A stretch of DNA of 64,000 bases from Pseudomonas lalucatii (GTDB lineage: Bacteria; Pseudomonadota; Gammaproteobacteria; Pseudomonadales; Pseudomonadaceae). Each line of letters begins with the position of its first letter. The first letter of the stretch is position 1. The notes under the pieces are model-generated. The model saw only the letters and a program-made list of their open reading frames with translations. It ran no database searches and was not told where the DNA came from. The position numbers and the translations under genes were made by a program. Where the stretch lies: contig NZ_JADPMV010000002.1 of assembly GCF_018398425.1 (NCBI RefSeq), positions 620,001-684,000 of the forward strand, written 5' to 3'. This document shows positions 54,753 to 63,590 of the stretch, one piece after another.

Positions 54753-55292
54753 TCAGCGGTCGCCGACCAGCCACTCCAGGGGGATCTCGTGCTGGCCGCG
54801 CTCGTCGGTGACGAACAGCTCGCCGTCGCTGATCATCACGCTCCAGCTCAGCGCCCGCGGCATGTCCAGGGCCAGGCTGGCGAGGGCCTCCTGGCCCACC
54901 GCGACGACGTTGATGTTCTTCAGGCTGCGTACCGGGTCGAGCGCCTTGGTCTGCCACACCCGCAGGTTGCCGTAGGCCACCAGGCTGAACTTCTCGGTGC
55001 GCCGCGAGCACCAGGTGATGCGTTCGCTGTCCGGCTGGCCGACCTCGATCCAGTGCAGCACCCGGTCGTCCAGGCTCTTCTCCCACAACGCCGGCTCATC
55101 GACATCGGACAGGCCACGACCGAAGGCCAGCTGCTCGTGATAGAACAGCGCATAGGCGATCAGCCGCGCGGCCAGGCGCTCCTCGGTTTCCGAGGGATGG
55201 CGAGCGACGGTGAAACGCAGGCTCTGGTAGACGCTGCGGTCGATATCGGTGAGGTTCAGGTCGATCTTGTAGGTGGTGGACGGCAGGGCCAT
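54753..55292 (-). CDS. yaeQ: YaeQ family protein
   Basis: A 179-residue YaeQ protein with a PD-(D/E)XK nuclease-like fold. Family marks are YKIDLNLTDIDR, RHPSETEERLAARLIAYAL, and IEVGQPDSERITWCSRRT. YaeQ was reported in E. coli as a suppressor of an RfaH defect, though its biochemistry is not settled. It is next to recJ as expected in pseudomonads. Confidence 0.9.
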   Translation of the reverse strand: MALPSTTYKIDLNLTDIDRSVYQSLRFTVARHPSETEERLAARLIAYALFYHEQLAFGRGLSDVDEPALWEKSLDDRVLHWIEVGQPDSERITWCSRRTEKFSLVAYGNLRVWQTKALDPVRSLKNINVVAVGQEALASLALDMPRALSWSVMISDGELFVTDERGQHEIPLEWLVGDR

Positions 55293-55361
55293 TGGCGGGC
55301 TTCTTGGCTGGGCGAAAAGGCCGCAAGTCTAACCCGAAACGGCCACCGCCGGGCCGGCGCG

Positions 55362-56804
55362 TCAGCAACGCATCTGCCGTTCGCTACCGTCCTCGGGGTC
55401 CAGGTAATGGATGATCGCCTGGCTGGTGCTCAGCTCGACCTGCAGCCGGCAATGGTGCTGGCCGTGGCGCCAGGCCATCGCCAGGCTGCTGTCGCCGGAC
55501 TGGATCAGCTCGAAGCGCCCGTCGAAGGCCGGGTGCCGGCAGCGAAAGCGCATCAGCGCCAGCAGGCGCTGCACCACCGGCCGCTGCAGCGCCTCCTGCG
55601 CCTCGGCCAGGCCGTAGTAGTGGCGATTGACGTCGCGCGCCTCGCCACTGCGTTCGGCCAGCTCGAAATCGTTGCAACCCGCCAGCAGGCCGACGTAGTA
55701 GACCTGGGGAAGGCCCGGGGCAAAAAACTGGATGGCCCGCGCGGCGATATAGGCCTCGTCGTTGCGCATCAGCGCCTCGTAGAAGGTGCAGGTCAACTGG
55801 TAGATGGCCCCGACGCTGTGCACGTTGACCGCCGAGCGGCGCATGATCGGATCGGCGCTGCGGGTCGAGACCTCGTCGACCAGGTAGCGGATCTCCGCCT
55901 CCGGCAGCACGCCCTCGACATCGGGAATGCAGATGCCGTCATGGGTATCCAGCACGGTGATCTGGTTGCGCGGGCACATGCGCAGCCACTGCTTGAGGTA
56001 GCGGCCGTTGCCGGCGAGGAAGGCATGCAGCACCAGGGGCGGCAGGGCGAAGGCATAGGGGCGCATGCCGCGCCGCGAGATGGCGTACTGGTAGCTGATG
56101 TGGTCGTGCACCTCCGGGAGCATCTCGGCGCCGTACTTGGCGCCGGTCTCGCGAAACCATTCGAGGATGCGGTAGACGTCCGGCTCGACCAGGAAGCAGC
56201 TGCTGCCGATGCGCTTGGTGGTGTAGCCGAAGGCGTCCAGGCGGAACAGCTTGACCCCGCGCGCGGCGAGGAAGGCCATGTACTCCTCCATCAACCGGTA
56301 GGTCTGCGGCGACTCGTAGTTCAGGTCGATCTGCCGCTCGGTGAAGGTGCACCAGACCCGACACTGGCTGCCATCGGCCAGCTGCACCCGGCGAAAGGGC
56401 TCCTTCTCCTTGCGGATATGGATCTTCGCCAGGTCCTCCAGGGCGATCTCGCCCAGCTTGTCGACCTGCACGAACAACTCGGCATGGGGCGATGCCTGGC
56501 CCCGGGCGAGGAAGTCGAGGAACTGCGGCGACTCGTCGGCGATATGGCTGATGATCAGGTCGACGCACAGGTCGAAGCGCGCCGAGATGCGCTCCACGTC
56601 CGCCCAGTCGCCGTAGCGCGGGTCCACCGCCATATGGGTCAAGGGCGAGAAGCCGCCGTCGGCATTGGACGGGTACAGCGGCAGGATGTGCACGCCGCCC
56701 AGGGCATCGCCCAGCCGCCCGTCGAGCAGCTGGTAGAGCTCGCCGAGGTTGCGGCCGAGGCGGTCGGGATAGGTGATCAACTGGACGGCGTTGCGCAGTG
56801 GCAT
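55362..56804 (-). CDS. GH13 subfamily 18 glucoside phosphorylase (sucrose-phosphorylase-like)
   Basis: A 480-residue retaining phosphorylase. The nucleophile Asp is in LFRLDAFGYTTK, the acid/base Glu in EMLPEVHDH and the stabiliser in VLDTHDGI; QVYYVGLLAGCND also matches sucrose phosphorylase. The subfamily includes enzymes for sucrose, sucrose-6'-phosphate, glucosylglycerol and glucosylglycerate. No sugar transporter or glucosylglycerate synthase is next to it, so the acceptor is open. It starts at ATG 56804. It is divergent from the CaiB-like gene across 274 GC-rich bases with no visible gene. Confidence 0.85.
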   Translation of the reverse strand: MPLRNAVQLITYPDRLGRNLGELYQLLDGRLGDALGGVHILPLYPSNADGGFSPLTHMAVDPRYGDWADVERISARFDLCVDLIISHIADESPQFLDFLARGQASPHAELFVQVDKLGEIALEDLAKIHIRKEKEPFRRVQLADGSQCRVWCTFTERQIDLNYESPQTYRLMEEYMAFLAARGVKLFRLDAFGYTTKRIGSSCFLVEPDVYRILEWFRETGAKYGAEMLPEVHDHISYQYAISRRGMRPYAFALPPLVLHAFLAGNGRYLKQWLRMCPRNQITVLDTHDGICIPDVEGVLPEAEIRYLVDEVSTRSADPIMRRSAVNVHSVGAIYQLTCTFYEALMRNDEAYIAARAIQFFAPGLPQVYYVGLLAGCNDFELAERSGEARDVNRHYYGLAEAQEALQRPVVQRLLALMRFRCRHPAFDGRFELIQSGDSSLAMAWRHGQHHCRLQVELSTSQAIIHYLDPEDGSERQMRC

Positions 56805-57078
56805 GCGTACTCCCGACGGCTTGAGTGCATTGCGAGCCCATGGCCCCTGCCCCCTCGTGTAGGTGAAACCCCGCCGGTTCGTCAAGCCGGGCACCCTGGC
56901 GCAGCCGTGCCGGAGGCGGCGAGCCGGGCGCGACCGATCGACCTCCAGCCCAGGCCGGGCAACGCCTCCCGCCGCAAACGCATCGACCACCGCCGCCGCG
57001 GTAAATTTTCCGCCCGGCGCGCCCCCGGCCGCGCACAATCGAATAGGCTAGGCGCAGCCAACTGTCCACGGAGCCAAC

Positions 57079-58275
57079 ATGCACGCCGCCAAACCCCTCG
57101 CCGGCCTGAAAGTGATCGAACTCGGCAGCCTGATCGCCGGCCCCTTCGCCGCGCGCATCTGCGCCGAATTCGGCGCCGAGGTGATCAAGGTCGAGTCGCC
57201 CGACGGCGGCGACCCCCTGCGCAAGTGGCGCAAGCTGTACGAGGGCACCTCGCTGTGGTGGTTCGTGCAGGCGCGCAACAAACGCTCGATCACCCTCAAC
57301 CTGAAGCACGAGCAGGGTCGCGAGGTGCTGCTGAAACTGCTCGCCGAGGCCGACATCCTGATCGAGAACTTTCGCCCCGGGGTGCTGGAGAAGCTCGGTC
57401 TGGGCTGGGACGTGCTCCACGCACTGAACCCCGGGCTGGTGATGGTGCGCCTGTCCGGCTTCGGCCAGAGCGGGCCGCTGAAGGACCAGCCGGGCTTCGG
57501 CGCGGTGGGCGAGTCCATGGGCGGACTGCGCTACATCACCGGCTTCGAGGACCGCCCGCCGGTGCGCACCGGCATCTCCATCGGCGACTCGATCGCCGCC
57601 CTGTGGGGGGTGATAGGCGCGCTGATGGCCCTGCGCCACCGCGAGGTGGGCGGCGGCCAGGGCCAGGTGGTGGATGTGGCCCTGTACGAGGCGGTGTTCG
57701 CCATGATGGAGTCGATGGTGCCGGAGTTCGACGTGTTCGGCTTCATCCGCGAACGCAGCGGCAACATCATGCCCGGCATCACCCCCTCCTCCATCCACAC
57801 CAGCGCCGATGGCCGCCATGTGCAGATCGGCGCCAACGGCGACGCCATCTTCCAGCGCTTCATGCGCGCCATCGGCCGCGACGACCTGGCCGACGACCCG
57901 CAACTGGCCAGCAACGACGGCCGCGATGCGCGCCGCGACGAGCTGTACGGGGTGATCGACCGCTGGGTCGGCGCCCTGCCGCTGGAGCAGGTGCTGGCGA
58001 CCCTGAGCCAGGCCGAGGTACCGGCCAGCCGCATCTTCAGCGCCGCAGACATGTTCAACGACCCGCAGTTTCTCGCCCGCGAGATGTTCCTCAGCGCCAA
58101 GCTGCCGGACGGCACGCCGTTCAAGATGCCGGGCATAGTGCCCAAGCTGTCGGAGACACCGGGATCGACGGAGTGGATCGGGCCGCAGCTCGGCGAACAC
58201 ACCGAGACCCTGCTCGCCGAGCTAGGCTATGACTATGAACAGGTCGCCGAATTGCGTCGCAACGGCGCGATCTGA
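57079..58275 (+). CDS. CaiB/BaiF-family CoA-transferase (type III)
   Basis: A 398-residue type III CoA-transferase. The N-terminal GLKVIELGSLIAGPFAAR and AEFGAEVIKVESPDGGDPLRKW, with the catalytic Asp in QVVDVALYEAV, are family marks. It moves CoA between carboxylic acids; the substrates are unknown and no partner gene is adjacent. Carnitine metabolism by CaiB is a family role, but the gene is 20 kb from the betaine region and a link is only a guess. Starts at ATG 57079 behind GGAG. The start of a small membrane gene follows within 20 bases. Confidence 0.85.
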   Translation: MHAAKPLAGLKVIELGSLIAGPFAARICAEFGAEVIKVESPDGGDPLRKWRKLYEGTSLWWFVQARNKRSITLNLKHEQGREVLLKLLAEADILIENFRPGVLEKLGLGWDVLHALNPGLVMVRLSGFGQSGPLKDQPGFGAVGESMGGLRYITGFEDRPPVRTGISIGDSIAALWGVIGALMALRHREVGGGQGQVVDVALYEAVFAMMESMVPEFDVFGFIRERSGNIMPGITPSSIHTSADGRHVQIGANGDAIFQRFMRAIGRDDLADDPQLASNDGRDARRDELYGVIDRWVGALPLEQVLATLSQAEVPASRIFSAADMFNDPQFLAREMFLSAKLPDGTPFKMPGIVPKLSETPGSTEWIGPQLGEHTETLLAELGYDYEQVAELRRNGAI

Positions 58276-58295
58276 CGGCGGCCGGGAGTGGCTGG

Positions 58296-58556
58296 ATGCA
58301 GGCCGAACACGCGCTGCCGGAGGACGTGACCCGCGCCCTGCGCGCCGGTCAGCGGCAGAAGGCCATCGCGCTGCTGCGCGCGCACCGGAGCATCGCTACG
58401 GAAGAGGCCGAGGCCCAGATCGAGCGCTACCTGGAGGACAACCCGCCGATCCCCCTGCGCGGCCCCGGCGTGGTGGCCTCCAGCAGGTTGAACGCGCTGG
58501 TCTGGCTGACCCTGATCCTGCTGATGGGCCTGGCCTACTGGCTGCTGTCCGGCTAG
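58296..58556 (+). CDS. Small single-pass membrane protein, paralog A of a convergent pair
   Basis: An 86-residue protein. Residues 5-48 (LPEDVTRALRAGQRQKAIAL, then AEAQIERYLEDNPP) form a helix-rich cytoplasmic part, and one C-terminal membrane helix follows (LVWLTLILLMGLAYWLLSG). It shares the pattern LPxxVxxALRxGxxxxAIxxLR and YLxxxP with the neighbour at 58557-58820. Its TAG stop abuts the TAG of that gene. It starts 20 bases after the CaiB-like stop. No function is known. Confidence 0.65.
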   Translation: MQAEHALPEDVTRALRAGQRQKAIALLRAHRSIATEEAEAQIERYLEDNPPIPLRGPGVVASSRLNALVWLTLILLMGLAYWLLSG

Positions 58557-58820
58557 CTAGAGCCGACGACTGAACAGCAGCAGAACCACGCCCAGCAGCA
58601 GGCTCAGCAGCAGCCAGAACGTCAGGCCATGCCGGTGCCGGGCCGGGCGCCCCGCCCCGTGCAGTTCGGGGTGGGCGCGCAGGTAGGCGTCCACGTCCTG
58701 CTTGGCCTGCTGCAGACCCAGCCCGCGCTCTTCCCGCAGGCGCTTGATCGCCTCGATCTTGCGCCCCTGTCGCAATGCCGCCTGCACCTGGGGCGGCAGG
58801 TCATCCCGCTGCCGAATCAT
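58557..58820 (-). CDS. Small single-pass membrane protein, paralog B of a convergent pair
   Basis: An 87-residue protein. Residues 9-50 have LPPQVQAALRQGRKIEAIKR, then LREERGLGLQQAKQDVDAYL, which resembles the AIKxLRxxxGLGLxEAK helix of ribosomal protein L7/L12; a C-terminal membrane helix (TFWLLLSLLLGVVLLLF) follows. It is related to the convergent 86-residue neighbour, so the two probably arose by duplication and inversion. The start is ATG 58820. No function is known. Confidence 0.65.
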   Translation of the reverse strand: MIRQRDDLPPQVQAALRQGRKIEAIKRLREERGLGLQQAKQDVDAYLRAHPELHGAGRPARHRHGLTFWLLLSLLLGVVLLLFSRRL

Positions 58821-58892
58821 GGTCCACCTCGCATCAGCACATTCTGAGCCTAGCCGCCCGGGCCGCGCCCTGCCGGCCGTGGGCGCAGAAAC

Positions 58893-58933
58893 GCACAAGC
58901 CCGGGGCCGCCAGAGGCGACACCGGGCTTGTGC
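58893..58933 (-). terminator. Terminator-like hairpin downstream of thrC
   Basis: GCACAAGCCCGG (58893-58904) and CCGGGCTTGTGC (58922-58933) are a perfect 12-bp stem with a 17-base loop, 18 bases past the thrC stop on the minus strand. Only a short TTTC follows. Confidence 0.75.
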
Positions 58934-58950
58934 AGAGCAATGCCTGAGGC

Positions 58951-60360
58951 TTAGAGCGGCTTGCCGCGATTGCCGTGCTGGGCGACGAAGCCCTGAATGG
59001 TCTTCAGGTCGTTGGCCAGCACGGTGCAGCGTTCCTCGCGTTCGAACAGGTCGACCAGGTGCGCCGGCAACGCCGGAGCCTGGCCGACCCCGGCCTTCTC
59101 CACCGCCTCGGGGAACTTGACCGGGTGCGCGGTACCGAGGATCACCATGGGGGTTGCCAGGCTGCGCCGACACTCGCGGGCGGCGCGCACGCCGATGGCG
59201 GTGTGCGGGTCGAGCAACTCGCCGCACTCGGCATGGACCTCGGCGATGGTCTCGCAGGTCTGCGCATCGTCCACCGCCAGGGAGTCGAACAGCTTGCGCG
59301 CCTCGGTCCAGCGATCCTCCTCGACGCTGAAGCCGCCGCCCTGCTTGAAGGTGGCCATCAGCTCGGCGATGGCCGCGCCACTGCGGCCATGCAGATCGAA
59401 CAGCAGGCGTTCGAAGTTCGACGACACCATGATGTCCATGGACGGCGACAGGGTCGGGTGCAGGGTGTCCTTGACGTACTGGTTGCCGCTCATGAAACGG
59501 TGCAGGATGTCGTTGCGGTTGGTGGCGACGATCAGCTGGCTGATCGGCAGGCCCATGTTGCGCGCCAGGTAGCCGGCGAAGATGTCGCCGAAGTTGCCGG
59601 TCGGCACCGAGAAGGCCACCGAACGGGCCGGACCGCCGAGCTGCAGCGCGGCGTGGAAGTAGTAGACGATCTGGGCCATGATCCGCGCCCAGTTGATCGA
59701 GTTGACCGCCACCAGGCGCGTGCCCTTGAGGAAGCCCTGGTCGGCGAAGCTGGCCTTGACCATCTCCTGGCAGTCGTCGAAGTTGCCCTCAACGGCGATG
59801 TTGTGGATGTTGTCGCCGAGGATGGTGGTCATCTGCCGGCGCTGCACCTCCGACACCCGGTTGTGCGGGTGCATGATGAAGATGTCGACATGCGCGCAGG
59901 CCTTGCAGCCCTCGATCGCCGCCGAGCCGGTGTCACCGCTGGTGGCGCCCATGATCACCACGCGCTCGCCGCGCTTGGAGAGCACGTGGTCGAGCAGGCG
60001 ACCGAGCAGCTGCAGGGCGAAGTCCTTGAACGCCAGGGTCGGACCGTGGAACAGCTCCAGCACCCACTCGTTGCCGTTCAGCTGGCGCAGCGGCGCCACG
60101 GCGTTGTGGGCGAACACGCCGTAGGTTTCCTCGAGGATCTTCTTGAATTCGGCATCATTGATGCTGTCGGCGACAAACGGGCGCATCACCCGGAAGGCCA
60201 GCTCGTGGTAGGGCAGGCCGGTCCAGGAGGCGATCTCCTCCTGGGTGAAGCGCGGCAGGTTCTCCGGTACGTAGAGGCCGCCATCGCTGGCCAGACCGGC
60301 CAGCAGCACCTCTTCGAAGTTCAGGGCCGGGGCCTGGCCGCGGGTACTGATATAACGCAT
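58951..60360 (-). CDS. thrC: Threonine synthase
   Basis: A 469-residue PLP enzyme converting O-phosphohomoserine to threonine. The PLP lysine is in GPTLAFKDFALQ, the phosphate-binding region in GATSGDTGSAAIEG. The MRYISTRGQAPALNFEEVLL start is typical. It follows hom by 11 bases in one operon. Confidence 0.96.
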   Translation of the reverse strand: MRYISTRGQAPALNFEEVLLAGLASDGGLYVPENLPRFTQEEIASWTGLPYHELAFRVMRPFVADSINDAEFKKILEETYGVFAHNAVAPLRQLNGNEWVLELFHGPTLAFKDFALQLLGRLLDHVLSKRGERVVIMGATSGDTGSAAIEGCKACAHVDIFIMHPHNRVSEVQRRQMTTILGDNIHNIAVEGNFDDCQEMVKASFADQGFLKGTRLVAVNSINWARIMAQIVYYFHAALQLGGPARSVAFSVPTGNFGDIFAGYLARNMGLPISQLIVATNRNDILHRFMSGNQYVKDTLHPTLSPSMDIMVSSNFERLLFDLHGRSGAAIAELMATFKQGGGFSVEEDRWTEARKLFDSLAVDDAQTCETIAEVHAECGELLDPHTAIGVRAARECRRSLATPMVILGTAHPVKFPEAVEKAGVGQAPALPAHLVDLFEREERCTVLANDLKTIQGFVAQHGNRGKPL

Positions 60361-60371
60361 GGCTCTGCTCC

Positions 60372-61676
60372 TCAGACCAGTTGCTCGACACGGATGCGCA
60401 CGACGCTGCCGACCACGTCGTCCAGCGCCTCCAGGGCGGCGATGGCCTCGTTGATGCGCGCCTCGACCACCCGGTGGGTGACCAGGATCATCGGCACCAG
60501 GCCGTCGTGCTCCTCGACCTCCTTCTGCATGATCGACTCGATGTTGATGCCGCGCTCGGAGAGGATGCTCGCCACCTGGGCCAGCACGCCCGGGTGATCC
60601 TTGGCCTGGATGCGCAGGTAGTAGGCACTCTCGCAGGCGTCGATCGCCAGGATCGGGTGGTCGGACAGCGAGTCCGGCTGGAACGCCAGGTGCGGCACGC
60701 GGTTGGTCGGGTCGGTGGTCAGCGCGCGGACCACGTCGACCAGGTCGGCCACCACCGACGAGGCGGTCGGCTCCATGCCGGCGCCGGCACCGTAGAACAG
60801 GGTCGAGCCCGCCGCATCGCCGTTGACCATCACCGCGTTCATCACGCCATTGACGTTGGCGATCAGGCGATCGGCCGGGATCAGGGTCGGATGCACGCGC
60901 AGTTCGATACCGGCCGCGGTGCTGCGCGCCACGCCCAGGTGCTTGATGCGATAGCCCAGGGCCTCGGCGTAGCCCACGTCGGCCGTGGTCAGCCTGGTGA
61001 TGCCCTCGGTGTAGGCCTTGTCGAACTGCAGCGGGATGCCGAAGGCGATGGAGGCGAGGATGGTCAGCTTGTGCGCGGCATCGATGCCTTCGACGTCGAA
61101 GGTCGGATCGGCCTCGGCGTAGCCCAGGGCCTGGGCCTCCTTGAGCACGTCCTCGAAGGCGCGGCCTTTCTCGCGCATCTCGCTGAGGATGAAGTTGCCG
61201 GTGCCGTTGATGATGCCGGCCAGCCAGTTGATGCGGTTGCCGGCCAGCCCCTCGCGGATCGCCTTGATCACCGGGATGCCGCCGGCCACGGCCGCCTCGA
61301 AGGCGACGATCACGCCCTTCTCGCGGGCCTTGGCGAAGATCTCGTTGCCGTGCACGGCGATCAGCGCCTTGTTCGCGGTGACCACGTGCTTGCCGTTGTC
61401 GATGGCCTTGAGCACCAGCTCACGGGCCAGGGTATAGCCGCCGATCAGCTCGATGACGACCTCGATCTCGGGGTTGTCGACCAGCTCGAAGACATCCTTG
61501 GTAATCGCGATACCGGTAATGTCGCACTGCGGGTTCTGCGAACGCAGCGCAATCTGCGCCACCTCGATGCCACGCCCGGCACGACGCGCGATTTCCTCGG
61601 CGTTGCGCTGGAGCACGTTGAAGGTACCGCCACCGACGGTGCCCAACCCACAGATGCCTACTTTGACCGGTTTCAC
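60372..61676 (-). CDS. hom: Homoserine dehydrogenase
   Basis: A 434-residue enzyme reducing aspartate semialdehyde to homoserine with NAD(P)H. The dinucleotide motif VGICGLGTVGGGTFNVL is at the start, KALIAVHG and GIINGTGNFILSEM follow, and an ACT domain ends it (YYLRIQAKDHPGVLAQ) for feedback by threonine. GTG 61676 was chosen: GGGGAG lies before it, and the length matches other pseudomonads. The region between it and dsbC holds a terminator. Confidence 0.95.
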   Translation of the reverse strand: MKPVKVGICGLGTVGGGTFNVLQRNAEEIARRAGRGIEVAQIALRSQNPQCDITGIAITKDVFELVDNPEIEVVIELIGGYTLARELVLKAIDNGKHVVTANKALIAVHGNEIFAKAREKGVIVAFEAAVAGGIPVIKAIREGLAGNRINWLAGIINGTGNFILSEMREKGRAFEDVLKEAQALGYAEADPTFDVEGIDAAHKLTILASIAFGIPLQFDKAYTEGITRLTTADVGYAEALGYRIKHLGVARSTAAGIELRVHPTLIPADRLIANVNGVMNAVMVNGDAAGSTLFYGAGAGMEPTASSVVADLVDVVRALTTDPTNRVPHLAFQPDSLSDHPILAIDACESAYYLRIQAKDHPGVLAQVASILSERGINIESIMQKEVEEHDGLVPMILVTHRVVEARINEAIAALEALDDVVGSVVRIRVEQLV

Positions 61677-61704
61677 ACTGAACTCCCCATCTGCACTGCA
61701 TAAA

Positions 61705-61728
61705 ACGGCCGGAGCGAGCCCCGGCCGT
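61705..61728 (-). terminator. Terminator downstream of dsbC
   Basis: ACGGCCGG (61705-61712) and CCGGCCGT (61721-61728) form an 8-bp stem with an 8-base loop, followed on the minus strand by TTTTA. It lies 61 bases past the dsbC stop and upstream of hom. Confidence 0.75.
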
Positions 61729-61788
61729 GGAAAAGAGCCGCACATTACGAAGCGGCCGTTTATTAGTCAATCGACCACAGGCCTGTAG

Positions 61789-62514
61789 TTACTTGGCCTC
61801 CAGCGCCTGCTGGGCCAGCTGCGGCGCCGGCTGATAACCCGGGATCAGCTTGCCATTGGCCAGGACGATGGCCGGCGTGCCGCTGACCCCGATCATCTGC
61901 CCCAGGGCGTACTGCCGGGCCACCGGGTTGTCGCACTGGGCCTCGGGCACGTCCTTGCGGGCCTTGGCCAGGTCCATCGCCGCCTGACGATCCTGGGCGC
62001 ACCAGACGCTGACCAGTTCCTTGTAGGCCGCCCCCTGCAAGCCCTGGCGCGGGAAGGCCAGATAACGCACCTCGACGCCGAGCTTGTTGAGCTCGGGCAC
62101 CTCGCTGTGCAGCTTCTGGCAGTAGCCGCAGTCGGTGTCGGTGAACACGGTGATATGGGTCTTGGCCTGCTGGGCCGGGAACACCACCATTTCCTTGGCG
62201 GGAACGCCGTTGATCTGCTGGGCTATGGCGCGGCTTTCCTGCTCTTCGGTCAGGTTGATCGCCTGACCGTCCTTGAACTGATAGAGGTAGCCCTGCAGGA
62301 CGAACTGGCCGTCGGCACTGGCATAGAGCTGGCGCCCACCCTTGAGCTGGACCTGATACAGCCCCGGCATCGGGCTCTCGGCGATGGCCTCGATCGGCAT
62401 GTCGGGCTGGATCGACAGCAGGTTCTGGCGAATCGCCTGGTCGGGATCTGCGGCCAGGCTGAGGGTGCTGGCCAGAGCGAGGGCTACGGCCGCAGAGAGG
62501 CGGGTCAGACGCAT
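61789..62514 (-). CDS. dsbC: Thiol:disulfide interchange protein DsbC
   Basis: A 241-residue periplasmic disulfide isomerase. A signal peptide (AAVALALASTLSLAA) precedes an N-terminal dimer domain (about 22-80) and a thioredoxin fold with the active site TDTDCGYCQKLH. It reshuffles wrong disulfides and is kept reduced by DsbD. The cis-proline region GVSGTPAIVL is in place. It starts at ATG 62514 and follows xerD by 91 bases. Confidence 0.94.
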   Translation of the reverse strand: MRLTRLSAAVALALASTLSLAADPDQAIRQNLLSIQPDMPIEAIAESPMPGLYQVQLKGGRQLYASADGQFVLQGYLYQFKDGQAINLTEEQESRAIAQQINGVPAKEMVVFPAQQAKTHITVFTDTDCGYCQKLHSEVPELNKLGVEVRYLAFPRQGLQGAAYKELVSVWCAQDRQAAMDLAKARKDVPEAQCDNPVARQYALGQMIGVSGTPAIVLANGKLIPGYQPAPQLAQQALEAK

Positions 62515-62605
62515 GGAAACTCCTGTCGAGCGACGGACAAACGAAGATCGGCACAGCCTACCATAGAAGCCCGCGAAGGCAGACGGCGGCAGCCGGACGG
62601 CCGAG

Positions 62606-63502
62606 TCAGCCGCGCGGATGGTGTTCGGCATGCAGCGCCTGCAGCCGTGCGCGGGCGACATGGGTGTAGATCTGCGTAGTCGACAGGTCGCTATGCCCCA
62701 GCAGCATCTGCACCACGCGCAGGTCGGCGCCGTGGTTGAGCAGGTGGGTGGCGAAGGCATGGCGCAGGGTGTGGGGCGACAACGCCTGGGCGATACCGGC
62801 CACCCGGGCCTGGAGCTTGATGCGGTGCCAGAAGGTCTGCCGGGTCATCTGCTCGCCCCGCAGGCTGGGGAACAACACATCGCTGGGCTTGCCACCGAGC
62901 AGCAGCGGCCGCGCCTCCCTGCTGTAGCGCTCGATCCAGGCGATGGCCTCCTCGCCCAGGGGCACCAGGCGCTCCTTGCTGCCCTTGCCGAAGACCCGCA
63001 GTACCCCCTGGCGCAGGTTGACCTGCTCCAGGGTCAGGCCGACCAGCTCGCTGACCCGCAGGCCACAGGCATAGAGCACCTCGAGCATGGCTCGGTCGCG
63101 CAGGCCGAGGGGGTCGTCCAGTTCGGGCGCCGCCAGCAGCGCCTCGACGTCGGCCTCGGAGAGCGACTTGGGCAGCGGCCGACCGAGCTGGGGCAGGTCC
63201 ACCTGCAGGGTCGGATCGACGGCAATCAGCCCCTCGCGCACCAGGTAGCGATACAGGCCCCGCGCCGCGGAAAGAAAGCGTGCGGTGGAGCGCGCCTTGT
63301 AGCCCTGGTTCAGGCGCCAGGCCAGGTGATCGAGCACGGCTTCGCGCCCGACCCGCTCCAGCAGCAGTCCGCGCTCGTCCAGCCAGGCGTTGAAATGCGC
63401 CAGGTCGCTGCGATAGGCCGCACGGGTATGCTCGGACAGGCCCTTTTCCAGCCACAGGGCATCGAGAAAGCGGTCGATCAGCGGGTGGTCTATGGCGGGC
63501 AT
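62606..63502 (-). CDS. xerD: Site-specific tyrosine recombinase XerD
   Basis: A 298-residue recombinase that resolves chromosome dimers at dif with XerC. The N-terminal core-binding domain spans 1-90; the catalytic residues are Arg in GLRVSELVGL, Lys in FGKGSKERLVPLG, HxxR in SPHTLRHAFATH, His in LGHSDLSTTQ, and the nucleophile Tyr in IYTHV. It lies upstream of dsbC, as in P. aeruginosa. Confidence 0.95.
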   Translation of the reverse strand: MPAIDHPLIDRFLDALWLEKGLSEHTRAAYRSDLAHFNAWLDERGLLLERVGREAVLDHLAWRLNQGYKARSTARFLSAARGLYRYLVREGLIAVDPTLQVDLPQLGRPLPKSLSEADVEALLAAPELDDPLGLRDRAMLEVLYACGLRVSELVGLTLEQVNLRQGVLRVFGKGSKERLVPLGEEAIAWIERYSREARPLLLGGKPSDVLFPSLRGEQMTRQTFWHRIKLQARVAGIAQALSPHTLRHAFATHLLNHGADLRVVQMLLGHSDLSTTQIYTHVARARLQALHAEHHPRG

Positions 63503-63590
63503 GGAAGAGAGCTATGGCGGTGCCTGAAAGCGCGCTAGTCTTTCACAGCCTGGGCAAGTACGACCAGCGCCTCGCACTCAAGGACTCTCG

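Noticed and set aside
52941..58232. Very long open frame (over 1700 codons) on the + strand
   Set aside because: It runs antisense to recJ, yaeQ and the GH13 gene. In high-GC DNA the frame opposite real genes lacks stops; its translation is low-complexity and matches no family.
57079..58275. Carnitine CoA-transferase CaiB as part of the betaine region
   Set aside because: It lies 20 kb away among housekeeping genes, and no caiA/C/D genes are near; the family is too broad for this call.
58296..58556. A second ribosomal L7/L12 gene
   Set aside because: Only a short helix motif is shared, and the protein has a C-terminal membrane helix; it is not L7/L12.
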